Shown here piece by piece: positions 1 to 9,210 of a stretch of 64,000 nucleotides of DNA; position 1 is the stretch's first letter; every line of letters begins with the position of its first letter. The notes under the pieces are model-generated. The model ran no database searches and was not told the origin of the DNA. It saw only the letters and a list, made by a program, of their open reading frames with translations. Source of the stretch: an uncultured Rikenellaceae bacterium (GTDB lineage: Bacteria > Bacteroidota > Bacteroidia > Bacteroidales > Rikenellaceae); NCBI GenBank assembly GCA_944325305.1, contig CALUZO010000004.1:44076-108075 (forward strand). The letters are read 5' to 3'. The translations under genes were made by a program, and so were the position numbers.

Positions 1-397
1 TGAAGTGATAGTTGGTGATAACCGTCTGTCCCGGTTTGATAAAGGCGTTTGCGATGATGTTTTCCGCAGCGCGTCCCTGATGCACGGGGAGCAGGAATTT
101 CTTGCCGAGTACCTCTTCGACAGCCTTTTGCAACCGTGCGAAACTCTGCGATCCGGCATATGCGTCGTCAGCCTGGAACATCGCTGCAATCTGGTTGTCG
201 CTCATGGCGTTTGTTCCGCTGTCCGTAAGCATATCCAGAAACACATCCTTAGTGCTGAGTTTAAACGTATTGAAACCGGCCTCCTTGATAGCATCAAGGC
301 GTCGTTCGATGGGTACGAGATGAAGTTTCTGAACTACCCTCACCTTGTGCAACTCGAGAGGAATGTTCTCTCCGAGATAAAATTTTACTTTGTCCAT
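1..397 (-). CDS. Tryptophanase / tyrosine phenol-lyase family protein (5' part only)
   Basis: This is the first 132 residues of a PLP-dependent beta-eliminating lyase; the rest lies beyond the left edge. The family splits tryptophan to indole, or tyrosine to phenol, with pyruvate and ammonia. Visible family motifs are LTDSGTNAMSD (about 57-67), DDAYAGSQSF (77-86) and HQGRAAEN (106-113). The DSGTNAMSD form is closer to tyrosine phenol-lyase as I remember it, but indole-forming Bacteroidales enzymes also vary here, so I do not choose between the two. The start ATG (397-395) lies about 40 bases downstream of a good Bacteroidetes promoter. Read on the minus strand; the plus-strand frame here is a shadow. 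Confidence 0.85.
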   Translation of the reverse strand, partial: MDKVKFYLGENIPLELHKVRVVQKLHLVPIERRLDAIKEAGFNTFKLSTKDVFLDMLTDSGTNAMSDNQIAAMFQADDAYAGSQSFARLQKAVEEVLGKKFLLPVHQGRAAENIIANAFIKPGQTVITNYHF

Positions 398-445
398 TTT
401 TGGGTTATTTTGAAAAATAATTTAAGTAGTTAGGTTACATTTAGA

Positions 446-476
446 CAAAGTTAAAATATTAAAGTGAAACGGGCAA
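446..476 (-). promoter_or_regulatory. Promoter of the tryptophanase-family gene
   Basis: On the minus strand there is TTG (476-474), a 20-base spacer and TAACTTTG (453-446). This matches the Bacteroidetes sigma-ABfr consensus TTTG, about 19-20 bases, TAnnTTTG. Transcription would start near 439, leaving a leader of about 40 bases before the ATG at 397. Confidence 0.6.
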
Positions 477-1165
477 TTTTCTGTGAAATCGACAATTTTA
501 AGCCTTAAACAGCCCGAAAAAAAGCGAAATCACAATCAAATCCAACCTAAAGAGTTACGTTTTGCAATTCGAGACGTTTTCCGAGGTCTACGACGTTTGC
601 GTTGGGATATGTCGTATCATGAGGGTCAAAACGTACGTTGCCACTATCCGAATTCCACGACCGAATACAGAACATGCCGAGAAGTATCGCTTGGGGAAGA
701 GATTCTTCCGATCCGACAAAACGACTTTTATTGTTAGGACTTTATATATATGCCCTGCATGTACATATCGTCGAATATGACAAAACTCCTTCATGACATT
801 CCGACAAAAGTCATGTCGAAGGTTATTCCCGATATGCCTACGATTATCTAAGCAAACCACTTCGACCATGGGAAGAGAGTTCTTTCCGGCATCAAGCGTT
901 CAGGTGACATGTCTGCCATAAAGCAAACTGCAGGAACGTGACATGCAACGACTTACCCGAGAATGATTACGCAAGGAGACGGCAACGACAGAATACCCGC
1001 CCCCTTTTCATTTACCAAGGTCGATACAGCAGTGAAAAAGCGTCCTCCGATTTATTTGACCGAGACTCTTCCGATCATGCAAGAGACAAGCATGAACAAA
1101 AAAGATACGACATCCGTAGGCCCGTCTTCACGATTCCCCAAAGCGCCCCCCTCTGAGGCAACCTC
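477..1165. other. Intergenic stretch without a recognisable gene
   Basis: About 690 bases lie between the promoter of the lyase gene and the end of nadC. Short open frames exist on both strands, but none has a signal peptide, a family motif or a believable composition. I see no tRNA, long hairpin or repeat. It may be a decayed region. Confidence 0.5.
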
Positions 1166-2026
1166 CTAAACCACTTCGACAGCCTTGAGGCTCATATCGA
1201 GACTCTTGATCTGGTGAGTAAGGGCACCGACAGATATGTAATCCACTCCGGCCTCGCCATATTCGCGCAACGTATCGAGGGTTATACCTCCGCTCGATTC
1301 GATCTCGGCACGTCCGTTTATGCGCCTTACGGCCTCGCGCGTAAGCGGAAGAGAAAAATTATCGAGCATTATGCGATCGACGCCGCCTGCTTCGAAAACC
1401 TCTTCAATATCCTTCAGCGAACGCACTTCAACCTCTACAGGAAGATTCTTTCCCTTGGATGCAAGATACTTACGCACTTTCTCTATGGCAGGTTTTATGC
1501 CCCCCGCGAAATCGATATGATTATCCTTCAGCAATATCATGTCGAAGAGCCCCATACGGTGGTTCTCGCCGCCACCGAGTTTGACCGCCATTTTGTCAAG
1601 CACCCTCATCCCCGGCGTTGTCTTGCGTGTATCCAGGACCTTGGCCTTGAGCCCTTCGAGTTCCTTGACATAAACAGAGGTCTGAGTAGCCACACCGCTC
1701 ATGCGCTGCATTATATTGAGCACTATGCGCTCGGCCTGAAGCAGTGAAATCACACGCCCCTCGACATAGAAAGCTATATCACCCGGTTTCACTCTTGCGC
1801 CGTCCTCGATCTTCTGTTCGAATTTCACGTCCGGATCGAGCCTGCGCATTACCATTTGCGCCACCTCGATGCCGGCAATGATCCCTTCCTGCTTAACGAG
1901 CAACTTCATCCGTCCGCGTTCTTCGGCCGGTATGGATGCAAGAGAAGTGTGATCTCCGTCGCCTATGTCTTCTTTGATCGCAAGTTCTATTAGTCCCTCA
2001 ACGTAAGGCAGATACTCTTTTTTCAT
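1166..2026 (-). CDS. nadC: Quinolinate phosphoribosyltransferase (nicotinate-nucleotide pyrophosphorylase, carboxylating)
   Basis: NadC joins quinolinate and PRPP to form nicotinate mononucleotide, CO2 and pyrophosphate in de novo NAD synthesis in the cytoplasm. The 286 residues match the usual family length. Diagnostic motifs are LDTRKTTPGMR (131-141, PRPP/quinolinate binding), GGGENHR (151-157), KDNH (167-170) and an SSGGI phosphate loop near 245. The gene stands alone: nadA and nadB are not in the window. Its upstream region (2027 onwards) is shared with the divergent ilv operon. I saw no exact promoter match on the minus strand. The ATG at 2026 is the natural start because the family begins only a few residues before the first helix. 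Confidence 0.96.
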   Translation of the reverse strand: MKKEYLPYVEGLIELAIKEDIGDGDHTSLASIPAEERGRMKLLVKQEGIIAGIEVAQMVMRRLDPDVKFEQKIEDGARVKPGDIAFYVEGRVISLLQAERIVLNIMQRMSGVATQTSVYVKELEGLKAKVLDTRKTTPGMRVLDKMAVKLGGGENHRMGLFDMILLKDNHIDFAGGIKPAIEKVRKYLASKGKNLPVEVEVRSLKDIEEVFEAGGVDRIMLDNFSLPLTREAVRRINGRAEIESSGGITLDTLREYGEAGVDYISVGALTHQIKSLDMSLKAVEVV

Positions 2027-2079
2027 TTTTTTTAATAATTATTAAATGCCGTTTTTTCGTTTCATGAAAAATTCGTACC

Positions 2080-2112
2080 TTGTGCACGATTTCCGGCAGT
2101 GGATTAATTTTG
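2080..2112 (+). promoter_or_regulatory. Possible promoter of the ilv operon
   Basis: TAATTTTG at 2105-2112 fits the Bacteroidetes -7 element TAnnTTTG exactly, and TTG at 2080-2082 could be the -33 element with a 22-base spacer, which is on the long side. Transcription would start near 2119 and leave a leader of about 220 bases before ilvD. That is long enough for an attenuator, but I could not recognise a leader peptide rich in Ile, Val or Leu codons. The rest of 2027-2336 holds no gene. Confidence 0.35.
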
Positions 2113-2336
2113 CTTTTGGCTGATATGGAGTGTCCGAGCATAATACGCGGAATTTCAACACATTAACTCAAACAAAATCTGCACTGGACATCATATAGAG
2201 TAGCGAATTATCATTCACAGGTATGCGTCTGTTTAACGCAACTTTGCAGCAAAGATAATGCAAGCTGAGCTAAAATGAGAACTCGTTCGCAATTTTCAAA
2301 AGACGCAGTCTGTATTCTTTTAAAGATCATAAAAAC

Positions 2337-4151
2337 ATGAGACCACTTAGAAGCAGTAAATCACTCGAAGGACGCAAAATGGCAGGGGCACGCAGCCTCT
2401 GGCGTGCAAATGGCATGAAGGAAGAACAAATGGGGAAACCGGTGATCGCAGTGGTCAATTCGTTTACACAATTCGTACCCGGACATGTCCATCTCCATGA
2501 AATAGGCCAAAAGATAAAAGGCTGGATCGAAGAACAGGGTTGTTTCGCCGCCGAGTTCGACACCATAGCCATCGACGACGGCATAGCAATGGGCCACAGC
2601 GGAATGCTCTATTCGCTCCCCTCGCGCGAAATAATTGCCGACAGCGTTGAATATATGTGCAACGCTCACTGCGTGGATGCGATGATCTGCATCAGCAACT
2701 GCGACAAGATAACCCCCGGTATGCTCATGGCTGCCATGAGACTAAACATTCCGACCGTTTTCGTGTCGGGCGGTCCTATGGAATCAGGCAAAATAGGCGA
2801 TCGGGAATACGACCTTATCGACGTAATGGTTATAGGTGCCGATGACAAAGTTTCCGACAAACAACTCCTCGAAATAGAGCGCGGAGCGTGCCCTACGTGC
2901 GGCAGTTGCTCGGGGATGTTCACCGCGAACTCGATGAACTGCCTTACAGAAGCGCTCGGACTTGCATTGCCCGGTAACGGTACGCTGATAGCAACCCACG
3001 AAGAACGCATGAAACTCTACCGCAAAGGCGCCGACCTGATCGTCAAAATCGCAAAACAATACTATTTCGAAGACGACGACACGGTACTTCCACGTTCGAT
3101 AGCCACCAAAGAGGCATTCATAAATGCCATGTCGCTCGACATAGCCATGGGCGGCTCTACAAACACCGTTCTGCACCTGCTCGCCGTGGCTTACGAAGCG
3201 CATGTCGACTTCACCATGGCCGACATAGACAAGCTATCGCGTCAAATTCCCGTATTGTGCAAGGTCGCTCCAAATACGCAGAAATACCATATCCAGGATG
3301 TGAACCGCGCCGGAGGAATCCTTTCCATCATGGGCGAACTCGCCAGAGCCGGGAAAATAAATACCAAAGTAAAACGCATAGATTACCCCTCTCTGGCAGA
3401 CGCCATAGACAAAAACGACATCCTGAGCCCGAACATTACTGACGAGGCAAAGAAAAGAATCCTCGCAGCGCCGGGCCGCAAATTCAATATTACCCTTGCG
3501 TCGCAGGGCGCTTACTACGACTCTGCCGACACCGACCGTGCAGAAGGCTGCATCCGCGACATCGACCATCCCTACTCGAAAGACGGTGGACTGGCCGTAC
3601 TGTTCGGCAATCTGGCACAGAAAGGCTGTATCGTAAAAACGGCCGGCGTCGACGCATCCATCCTTCACTTCGAAGGTACGGCCCGCGTATTCGAATCACA
3701 GGAACAGGCAGCGGCAGGAATCCTCGGCGGCAAAGTGAATGCCGGCGACGTGGTTATCATCCGTTACGAAGGTCCCAAGGGCGGACCCGGCATGCAGGAA
3801 ATGCTCTACCCTACATCCTATCTCAAAACCGTCAAACTGGACAAAGCATGCGCCCTGATTACAGACGGACGCTTCTCAGGTGGCACCTCAGGCCTTTCGA
3901 TAGGACACGTCTCCCCGGAAGCGGCAGCCGGAGGCAACATAGCCCTTGTTCAGGACGGAGACAAGATCGTCATAGACATTCCGTCTCGCACCATCGAGAT
4001 GCAGGTCTCGGATGAAGAACTGCAAGAACGTCGCAACAAACTGCCAGCATTCCAACCAGTCAGCCGTGACCGAGTCGTCAGTCGCTCCCTGAAGGCATAT
4101 GCCGCTATGGTAGCCTCTGCAGACTTGGGCGGGGTTCGCATAGTCGAATAA
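2337..4151 (+). CDS. ilvD: Dihydroxy-acid dehydratase
   Basis: IlvD dehydrates 2,3-dihydroxy-isovalerate and 2,3-dihydroxy-3-methylvalerate to the keto acids that precede valine and isoleucine. It is a cytoplasmic iron-sulfur enzyme. The 604 residues match the long E. coli-type family. Cluster and metal motifs are [11 protein letters not shown] (119-129) and [20 protein letters not shown] (184-203). The early [10 protein letters not shown] segment (41-50) lacks the extra cysteine seen in the other subfamily, which suggests a 4Fe-4S enzyme. It is the first gene of ilvD-ilvB-ilvN-ilvC. Unlike the tight ilvB-ilvN junction, 348 bases separate it from ilvB, and that gap holds a pseudogene. Confidence 0.97.
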   Translation: MRPLRSSKSLEGRKMAGARSLWRANGMKEEQMGKPVIAVVNSFTQFVPGHVHLHEIGQKIKGWIEEQGCFAAEFDTIAIDDGIAMGHSGMLYSLPSREIIADSVEYMCNAHCVDAMICISNCDKITPGMLMAAMRLNIPTVFVSGGPMESGKIGDREYDLIDVMVIGADDKVSDKQLLEIERGACPTCGSCSGMFTANSMNCLTEALGLALPGNGTLIATHEERMKLYRKGADLIVKIAKQYYFEDDDTVLPRSIATKEAFINAMSLDIAMGGSTNTVLHLLAVAYEAHVDFTMADIDKLSRQIPVLCKVAPNTQKYHIQDVNRAGGILSIMGELARAGKINTKVKRIDYPSLADAIDKNDILSPNITDEAKKRILAAPGRKFNITLASQGAYYDSADTDRAEGCIRDIDHPYSKDGGLAVLFGNLAQKGCIVKTAGVDASILHFEGTARVFESQEQAAAGILGGKVNAGDVVIIRYEGPKGGPGMQEMLYPTSYLKTVKLDKACALITDGRFSGGTSGLSIGHVSPEAAAGGNIALVQDGDKIVIDIPSRTIEMQVSDEELQERRNKLPAFQPVSRDRVVSRSLKAYAAMVASADLGGVRIVE

Positions 4152-4289
4152 GCCTTCTCACACAGGGAGCAAGTTTTCAGGAAAACATTCGGTAACAGAT
4201 TTCTGACGTGCCAAGTAACGTCTAAAAAACAGATGCCGAATCATAAGCCAGGAAAGGTAAAAAGAAGGCATCGCAAATGCGTTACAAGA

Positions 4290-4430
4290 ATGGATACCAA
4301 AATAAGGATCACCGGAGCCGAAGCGCTGTTTATGGCGCTGGAGGTCGAAGGTACAGAAGCAATCTTCTGATACCCCGGAAGCCAGGCAATACCCATATAT
4401 GATCTTTTATATGATTGCGGGAAAGGGGAA
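4290..4430 (+). pseudogene. Decayed copy of the 5' end of an acetolactate synthase gene
   Basis: Reading from an ATG at 4290 gives a peptide that aligns without gaps to the first 42 residues of the ilvB product 210 bases downstream, with 24 identities and mostly conservative differences (for example RITGAEAL against RISGSDAL, and YPGSQAIPIYD against YPGGQVIPLYD). The codon matching a Gly of the IFGYPGG motif is TGA (4368-4370), one base away from the GGA in ilvB. Similarity fades after about 4415, but the frame stays open and runs into ilvB in phase. The many synonymous differences argue against a recent duplication. It is probably the remnant of a second acetolactate synthase gene, though a leader function cannot be excluded. 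Confidence 0.8.
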
Positions 4431-4499
4431 AAAGACGGCAACGACACCGACAGCCCTGCAGCCGCAAAAGGACAAAGCTTAGAAAAACGACAAAATATA

Positions 4500-6200
4500 A
4501 TGGCAAACAAAACAAGAATCTCAGGTTCGGACGCACTCTTAAAATCGCTTATGGCAGAGGGTACCGACGTGATTTTCGGATACCCTGGAGGACAGGTCAT
4601 TCCGCTATACGACCGCCTGTACGACTATAAAGACAAAATAACACACATCCTCACACGACATGAACAGGGTGCAGCCCATGCAGCCCAGGGATACGCAAGG
4701 GCTACCGGGAAGGTCGGCGTGTGCATCTCGACATCGGGACCTGGCGCAACCAACCTCCTCACCGGCATCGCCGATGCAATGCTCGACTCGACACCGTTGG
4801 TATGCATCACAGGGCAGGTTCCGTCGTCCATACTCGGAACCGATGCCTTTCAGGAAGCCGACATCGTCAGCATGAGCATGCCGATAACCAAGTGGAACTA
4901 TCAAGTTACCACCGCATCGGAAATAGCGTCGGCAGTTGCCAAAGCATTCTACATAGCACGCTCCGGAAGACCCGGCCCGGTGCTCATCGACATTACAAAG
5001 AACGCCCAGGTAGAAGAGGTGGATTTCGCATATCGCCCTTGCACCGGACTACGCAGCTATAATCCCAAGCCCAAAATGAACTGCCCGACATCCGAGGTAG
5101 TTGAACTTATCAACGCATCGAAACGCCCGTTGATCCTTGCAGGACAGGGCGTCAAACTCGCCGGTGCGGAACAGGCGCTGATAGAATTTGCCGAGATCGG
5201 CAATATCCCGGTAGCAACGACGCTTATGGGCATATCGGCAATCCCGAATTCGCATCCGCTTTTCGTGGGAAACCTCGGAATGCACGGCAATGTGGCTCCT
5301 AACGAGATGACGCAAGAGGCTGACCTTCTCATAGCAGTCGGAATGCGTTTCAGCGACCGAATAACCGGCGCCATAAAAGATTATGCCCCCAACGCCAAAA
5401 TCATTCATATCGACATAGACCCGGCCGAATTGGGCAAAAACCTTCGATGCGACATTCCTGTGCATGCCGATGCACTCGATGCGCTGGAGGCTTTCAAAGT
5501 AGGTCTCAAGTACGTCGAACGCAAAGAATGGTTTGCATTCGCAAAAGAAAAAGCGGAAATCGAAAAGGAAAACGTAAAAGGCTTCTGTGGCGAGGCTCGC
5601 GACGGATTCATCACGATGTCGCAGGTCATACAGAAACTGGCCGAAGTGGAAGAAGCCAATGCCGTGATAGTTACCGACGTTGGACAGAACCAGATGTTCA
5701 GCGCGCGCTACTCAAAATTCAACCAAACCCGCAGCTTCATCACCTCCGGCGGACTCGGTACGATGGGATTCGGATTGCCGGCAGCAATGGGCGCAAAGGT
5801 AGGAGTCCCCGAACGCGAAGTGGTAGCAGTACTCGGCGATGGAGGTTTCCAGATGACGATGCAGGAACTGGGCACTATCATGCAAAATAAAATAGGTGTC
5901 AAGATACTCGTACTGAACAACTCTTATTTGGGCATGGTGCGTCAGTGGCAACAGCTTTTCTTCAATTCCCGCTATTCGTTCACGGAGCTGGAGAATCCCG
6001 ATTTTGCCAAAATAGCCGCAGCCTACAACATACCCTCCAAGAGGATCATCAAACCGGAAGAACTCGAAAGCGCACTGCGTGAAATGAAAGAGGCAAAAGG
6101 CTCGTATTTCCTCGAAGTAGCCGTATTCCCGCAGGAAAACGTCTTCCCGATGGTTCCGGCAGGAGCATCACTGTCCAATTTATTAATGAGTGAAGACTAA
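4500..6200 (+). CDS. ilvB: Acetolactate synthase large (catalytic) subunit
   Basis: This thiamine-diphosphate enzyme condenses two pyruvates to acetolactate, or pyruvate with 2-ketobutyrate to acetohydroxybutyrate. The 566 residues contain the three expected domains: N-terminal pyrimidine-binding domain with FGYPGG (26-31) and catalytic Glu55 (LTRHEQGAAH), a central domain (about 190-330), and a C-terminal pyrophosphate-binding domain with GDGGF (about 445) and LNNSYLGMVRQWQ (about 471). The start ATG at 4500 places the conserved KTRISGSDALL block at the extreme N terminus as usual. The stop is five bases before the preferred ilvN start. A degenerate copy of this N terminus precedes it at 4290. 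Confidence 0.97.
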   Translation: MANKTRISGSDALLKSLMAEGTDVIFGYPGGQVIPLYDRLYDYKDKITHILTRHEQGAAHAAQGYARATGKVGVCISTSGPGATNLLTGIADAMLDSTPLVCITGQVPSSILGTDAFQEADIVSMSMPITKWNYQVTTASEIASAVAKAFYIARSGRPGPVLIDITKNAQVEEVDFAYRPCTGLRSYNPKPKMNCPTSEVVELINASKRPLILAGQGVKLAGAEQALIEFAEIGNIPVATTLMGISAIPNSHPLFVGNLGMHGNVAPNEMTQEADLLIAVGMRFSDRITGAIKDYAPNAKIIHIDIDPAELGKNLRCDIPVHADALDALEAFKVGLKYVERKEWFAFAKEKAEIEKENVKGFCGEARDGFITMSQVIQKLAEVEEANAVIVTDVGQNQMFSARYSKFNQTRSFITSGGLGTMGFGLPAAMGAKVGVPEREVVAVLGDGGFQMTMQELGTIMQNKIGVKILVLNNSYLGMVRQWQQLFFNSRYSFTELENPDFAKIAAAYNIPSKRIIKPEELESALREMKEAKGSYFLEVAVFPQENVFPMVPAGASLSNLLMSED

Positions 6201-6204
6201 GGCC

Positions 6205-6729
6205 ATGAACAAGGAATATATTATCATAGCATTTACAGAGAATCAAGTTGGTGTCCTCAACAGAATAACAATCGCCTATCTTCGCCGCAAGATCAATATC
6301 GAAAGCCTCAAGGTGAGCGAAACATCGATGAAAGGCATCAGTATGTTCGTCATCTCGGCGTTCACAACCGAACAGACAGTGCAGAAACTCGCAAGAGCCA
6401 TCAATAATATAGTGGAAGTCATACAGGTCTCTTACTATACCCCCGATGAACTTATCACCCAGGAGATTGCACTCTACAAAATATCATCCAAGTTCTTCGA
6501 CAAGGGCGGCCGCATAGATTCCGTATCGAGGGAACTCGGAGCACGCATGATAGAGATCAGTCCCGGATATGTTGTTATGGAGAAAACAGGAACCCGTGAA
6601 GAGATCGAAGAGTTGCGCAACAGGCTCGAACGCCAAGGAGTATTGCAGGAATTCACCCGCTCGGGCAGCGTAGTACTGCACCGCGATTCATTAGGCGATA
6701 TTTTAGGTTTCGAACAAACAAAAGAATAA
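6205..6729 (+). CDS. ilvN: Acetolactate synthase small (regulatory) subunit
   Basis: The small subunit activates the catalytic subunit and gives feedback inhibition, normally by valine. The protein has an N-terminal ACT domain (about 1-75, EYIIIAFTENQVGVLNRI) and a C-terminal small-subunit domain (about 80-165, with KFFDKGGRIDSVSRELGARMIEI-type sequence). I prefer the ATG at 6205, which gives 174 residues and starts right at the first ACT strand. A GTG at 6190 in the same frame would add five residues and overlap ilvB. The gap to ilvB is four bases, so translation is probably coupled. 98 AT-rich bases follow before ilvC. Confidence 0.94.
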   Translation: MNKEYIIIAFTENQVGVLNRITIAYLRRKINIESLKVSETSMKGISMFVISAFTTEQTVQKLARAINNIVEVIQVSYYTPDELITQEIALYKISSKFFDKGGRIDSVSRELGARMIEISPGYVVMEKTGTREEIEELRNRLERQGVLQEFTRSGSVVLHRDSLGDILGFEQTKE

Positions 6730-6827
6730 TTTACCAACACAAGGCGCGGACGTTAGTAAATTATGCAATAAATACGCATGGATATTTTTAAATTTTTCAA
6801 ATAAATCACACTTAATTTTCAATAATT

Positions 6828-7880
6828 ATGGCAAAGATGAATTTTGGGGGCGTTGTTGAAAACGTCATTACCCGTGAAGAATTCCCATTGGAAAAAGCAC
6901 GTGAAGTACTCAAAGACGAAACTATCGCCGTTATCGGTTATGGCGTTCAGGGTCCTGGGCAGTCGCTCAACCTGCGTGACAACGGGTTCAATGTGATAGT
7001 TGGCCAGCGCAAAAACTCCAAAAGCTGGGACAAAGCAGTTGCCGACGGATGGGTTCCCGGCGAAACTCTCTTCGAGATAGAAGAAGCCTGCAAACGCGCA
7101 ACCATCATACAGTACCTTCTCTCTGACGCAGCTCAGATAGAAATGTGGCCCAAAATCAAAAAATATCTGACTCCCGGTAAAGCCCTCTACTTCTCGCACG
7201 GCTTCGGCATAACCTACAAGGAACGTACAGGAATTATACCTCCGGCCGACATCGACGTTATCCTTATCGCACCGAAAGGATCAGGCACCTCCCTTCGTCG
7301 CCTCTTCCTCGAAGGCCGCGGACTCAACTCGAGCTACGCTATTTTCCAGGACGCTACAGGCAAAGCATGGGATCGCGTAATAGCTCTCGGTATCGGTATC
7401 GGTTCGGGTTATCTGTTCGAAACCGATTTCAAACGCGAAGTTTACTCCGACCTCACTGGTGAACGCGGAACACTCATGGGCGCTATACAGGGTATATTTG
7501 CAGCACAGTATCAGGTACTCCGCGAAAACGGCCACACTCCTTCGGAAGCATTCAACGAAACTATCGAGGAACTCACCCAGAGCCTCATGCCGCTCGTCGG
7601 AGAAAATGGTATGGACTGGATGTATGCCAACTGCTCGACAACAGCACAGCGCGGTGCCCTCGACTGGTGGAAACCTTTCCGTGACGCAACACTCCCGGTA
7701 TTCAAGAAACTGTATGCCGAAGTAGCTGCAGGTAACGAAGCGCAGCGTTCGATCGACACCAACAGCAAACCGGACTATCGCGCAGGCCTGGATCAGGAAC
7801 TCAAAGAACTCCGCGAAAGCGAAATGTGGCAGGCAGGCGAAGCTGTCCGCGCACTCCGCCCGGAACGCAACAAGAAATAA
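6828..7880 (+). CDS. ilvC: Ketol-acid reductoisomerase
   Basis: IlvC isomerises and reduces acetolactate or acetohydroxybutyrate with NADPH, feeding dihydroxy acids to IlvD. The 350 residues match class I enzymes. The Rossmann loop reads GYGVQGPGQSLNLRDNG (about 38-54), with the variant GYGVQGPGQ typical of Bacteroidetes in place of GYGSQGHA. The following VGQRKNSKSW contains basic and Ser residues expected to bind the NADP phosphate. Metal ligands lie in DLTGERGTLMGA (about 211-222) and NETIEELTQSLMPLV. The 98-base gap before it could hold a separate promoter, but I saw no clear match. Two strong hairpins follow the stop. Confidence 0.97.
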   Translation: MAKMNFGGVVENVITREEFPLEKAREVLKDETIAVIGYGVQGPGQSLNLRDNGFNVIVGQRKNSKSWDKAVADGWVPGETLFEIEEACKRATIIQYLLSDAAQIEMWPKIKKYLTPGKALYFSHGFGITYKERTGIIPPADIDVILIAPKGSGTSLRRLFLEGRGLNSSYAIFQDATGKAWDRVIALGIGIGSGYLFETDFKREVYSDLTGERGTLMGAIQGIFAAQYQVLRENGHTPSEAFNETIEELTQSLMPLVGENGMDWMYANCSTTAQRGALDWWKPFRDATLPVFKKLYAEVAAGNEAQRSIDTNSKPDYRAGLDQELKELRESEMWQAGEAVRALRPERNKK

Positions 7881-7896
7881 TTCGAGAAATCAACCT

Positions 7897-7946
7897 GCAT
7901 AAAAATATCCCTTGTCCCAGTTACGGAACAAGGGATATTTTTATGC
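7897..7946 (+). terminator. Terminator after ilvC
   Basis: Two perfectly complementary 19-base arms (7897-7915 and 7928-7946) enclose a 12-base loop. The descending arm contains GGGATATTTTT, so the U run lies inside the stem end. It sits 16 bases after the ilvC stop. Confidence 0.85.
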
Positions 7947-7957
7947 ATACATCAACC

Positions 7958-8014
7958 GTCTTGCGAGTAAAGAGGGATGCCACATTGTGTGGCATCCCTC
8001 TTTACTCGCAAGAC
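7958..8014. terminator. Second long hairpin between convergent genes
   Basis: Perfect 27-base arms (7958-7984 and 7988-8014) are separated by TTG. This is a very stable hairpin with no U run directly after it. It lies 40 bases past the end of the convergent GH43 gene (minus strand, ends 8055), so it probably terminates or protects that transcript and backs up the ilvC terminator. Confidence 0.7.
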
Positions 8015-8054
8015 AATCCTTTATCTCTCTTCAAAAGAGACGATCATTTATTTC

Positions 8055-9146
8055 TCAGTTTATCGTCTGTTCATCGGTTGTCGGACCGTTCACGGTCAGG
8101 ATACCGTCTTTAATCTCCATCTTGTCGATGAATACGACACGTTCATCACCAGTCTCCGCGGTACGTCCGTGGTACACACAATAGAGTTGTTTCCCGTCAC
8201 GCGACCAGGTAATACTGTTATGACCCACGCCGGTAACGATACCGCCCTTGGCCGTATTCTTTTCGAGCACGGGATTATTGGATGCCTTGGTATAGGGACC
8301 GAGCGGAGAATCGGATGTAGCGTAACCCACCGCATAATTTTCGCCGCCAAAGAAGTTGGCCGAATACATCATATAGTAAACGCCGTCACGTTTAATAAGG
8401 AACGAACCTTCCGTCCAGCGGCGGTTCACCTCGCCGGAAGTAACCGAACGGCTTTCCCATTCCGCCTGTTGGTCCGACATGCTTACAGGCGGGCGCAACA
8501 GCAATACAGGTTCTCCGATCACGCTCTTGAAATCCGGACTGAGTTCGATACCGTAGACCCAACTTTCTTCGATTTCGTCGAACATGCCCTGTTCTTTCGC
8601 CCAGTCAGCAATCTCGCTCTCTACCGGATGTTTGTAGCAGCACCTCGAAAAATAGAGGTAGAACTTACCGTCATCATCCTTGAATACATTGGCGTCGATA
8701 ATGGGATAACCGGGATTGAAAAGCGGCTCATCGCTGATTTCGACAAAAGGACCGGTAGGTGAATCCGACACGGCCACACCTATCAAGAAATTTTCCAGTT
8801 CATCGTTAGGGTTCACCTTCCAGTCGGCGCTGAAAAACATATAGAATTTTCCGTCTTTCTCATACACCTCCGGTGCCCAGAAATTGGATTTTGCCCATGA
8901 TTCAGGGGTATTCCCCTGATAAACGGCACCTTTGTATTCCCAATCGACAAGGTTGTCGGAGACATAACATCCGAAACCGTCCTTAACGCCGCCGGTGCCG
9001 TACATGTAATAACGGCCATCGGAAGCCAGCAACACATACGGATCGCCGAACTTGACGTCGAGAGGATTCTGGTAAGTTATTTTCTGCTCCGTACTCTTAC
9101 AGGCAGCCATCGCGACAACGGCAAAAAGCAATAAAAGTTTTCTCAT
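8055..9146 (-). CDS. Glycoside hydrolase family 43 lipoprotein
   Basis: GH43 enzymes are five-bladed beta-propellers that remove arabinose, xylose or galactose from polysaccharides. The 363-residue product starts with a lipoprotein signal (MRKLLLLFAVVAMAAC, Cys16), so it is probably anchored in the outer membrane or periplasm. Candidate catalytic residues follow the family pattern: base Asp35 in GDPYV, modulator Asp151 in IIDANVF and acid Glu246 in RWTEGSF. Repeats of the type DGKFYMFFS and YYMMYS mark the propeller blades. It is the last gene of a minus-strand run with three sulfatases. The exact sugar cannot be told from sequence alone. Confidence 0.9.
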   Translation of the reverse strand: MRKLLLLFAVVAMAACKSTEQKITYQNPLDVKFGDPYVLLASDGRYYMYGTGGVKDGFGCYVSDNLVDWEYKGAVYQGNTPESWAKSNFWAPEVYEKDGKFYMFFSADWKVNPNDELENFLIGVAVSDSPTGPFVEISDEPLFNPGYPIIDANVFKDDDGKFYLYFSRCCYKHPVESEIADWAKEQGMFDEIEESWVYGIELSPDFKSVIGEPVLLLRPPVSMSDQQAEWESRSVTSGEVNRRWTEGSFLIKRDGVYYMMYSANFFGGENYAVGYATSDSPLGPYTKASNNPVLEKNTAKGGIVTGVGHNSITWSRDGKQLYCVYHGRTAETGDERVVFIDKMEIKDGILTVNGPTTDEQTIN

Positions 9147-9210
9147 ATTAATTCAGGATTAGGTTTATAAAATACATATTTGTCTTGTCATCAACACGCA
9201 ACAACCGACA

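Noticed and set aside
483..869. Open frames of 84 and 93 codons in the lyase-nadC gap
   Set aside because: Random composition, no signal, no family motif, and they overlap each other on opposite strands.
4368..4370. TGA read as selenocysteine or glycine
   Set aside because: The relic is a single short case with no insertion element, and other genes here use TGA as a normal stop.
7958..8014. Insertion-sequence ends
   Set aside because: The inverted arms are adjacent with a three-base loop and no transposase lies between, so it is a hairpin, not a mobile element.
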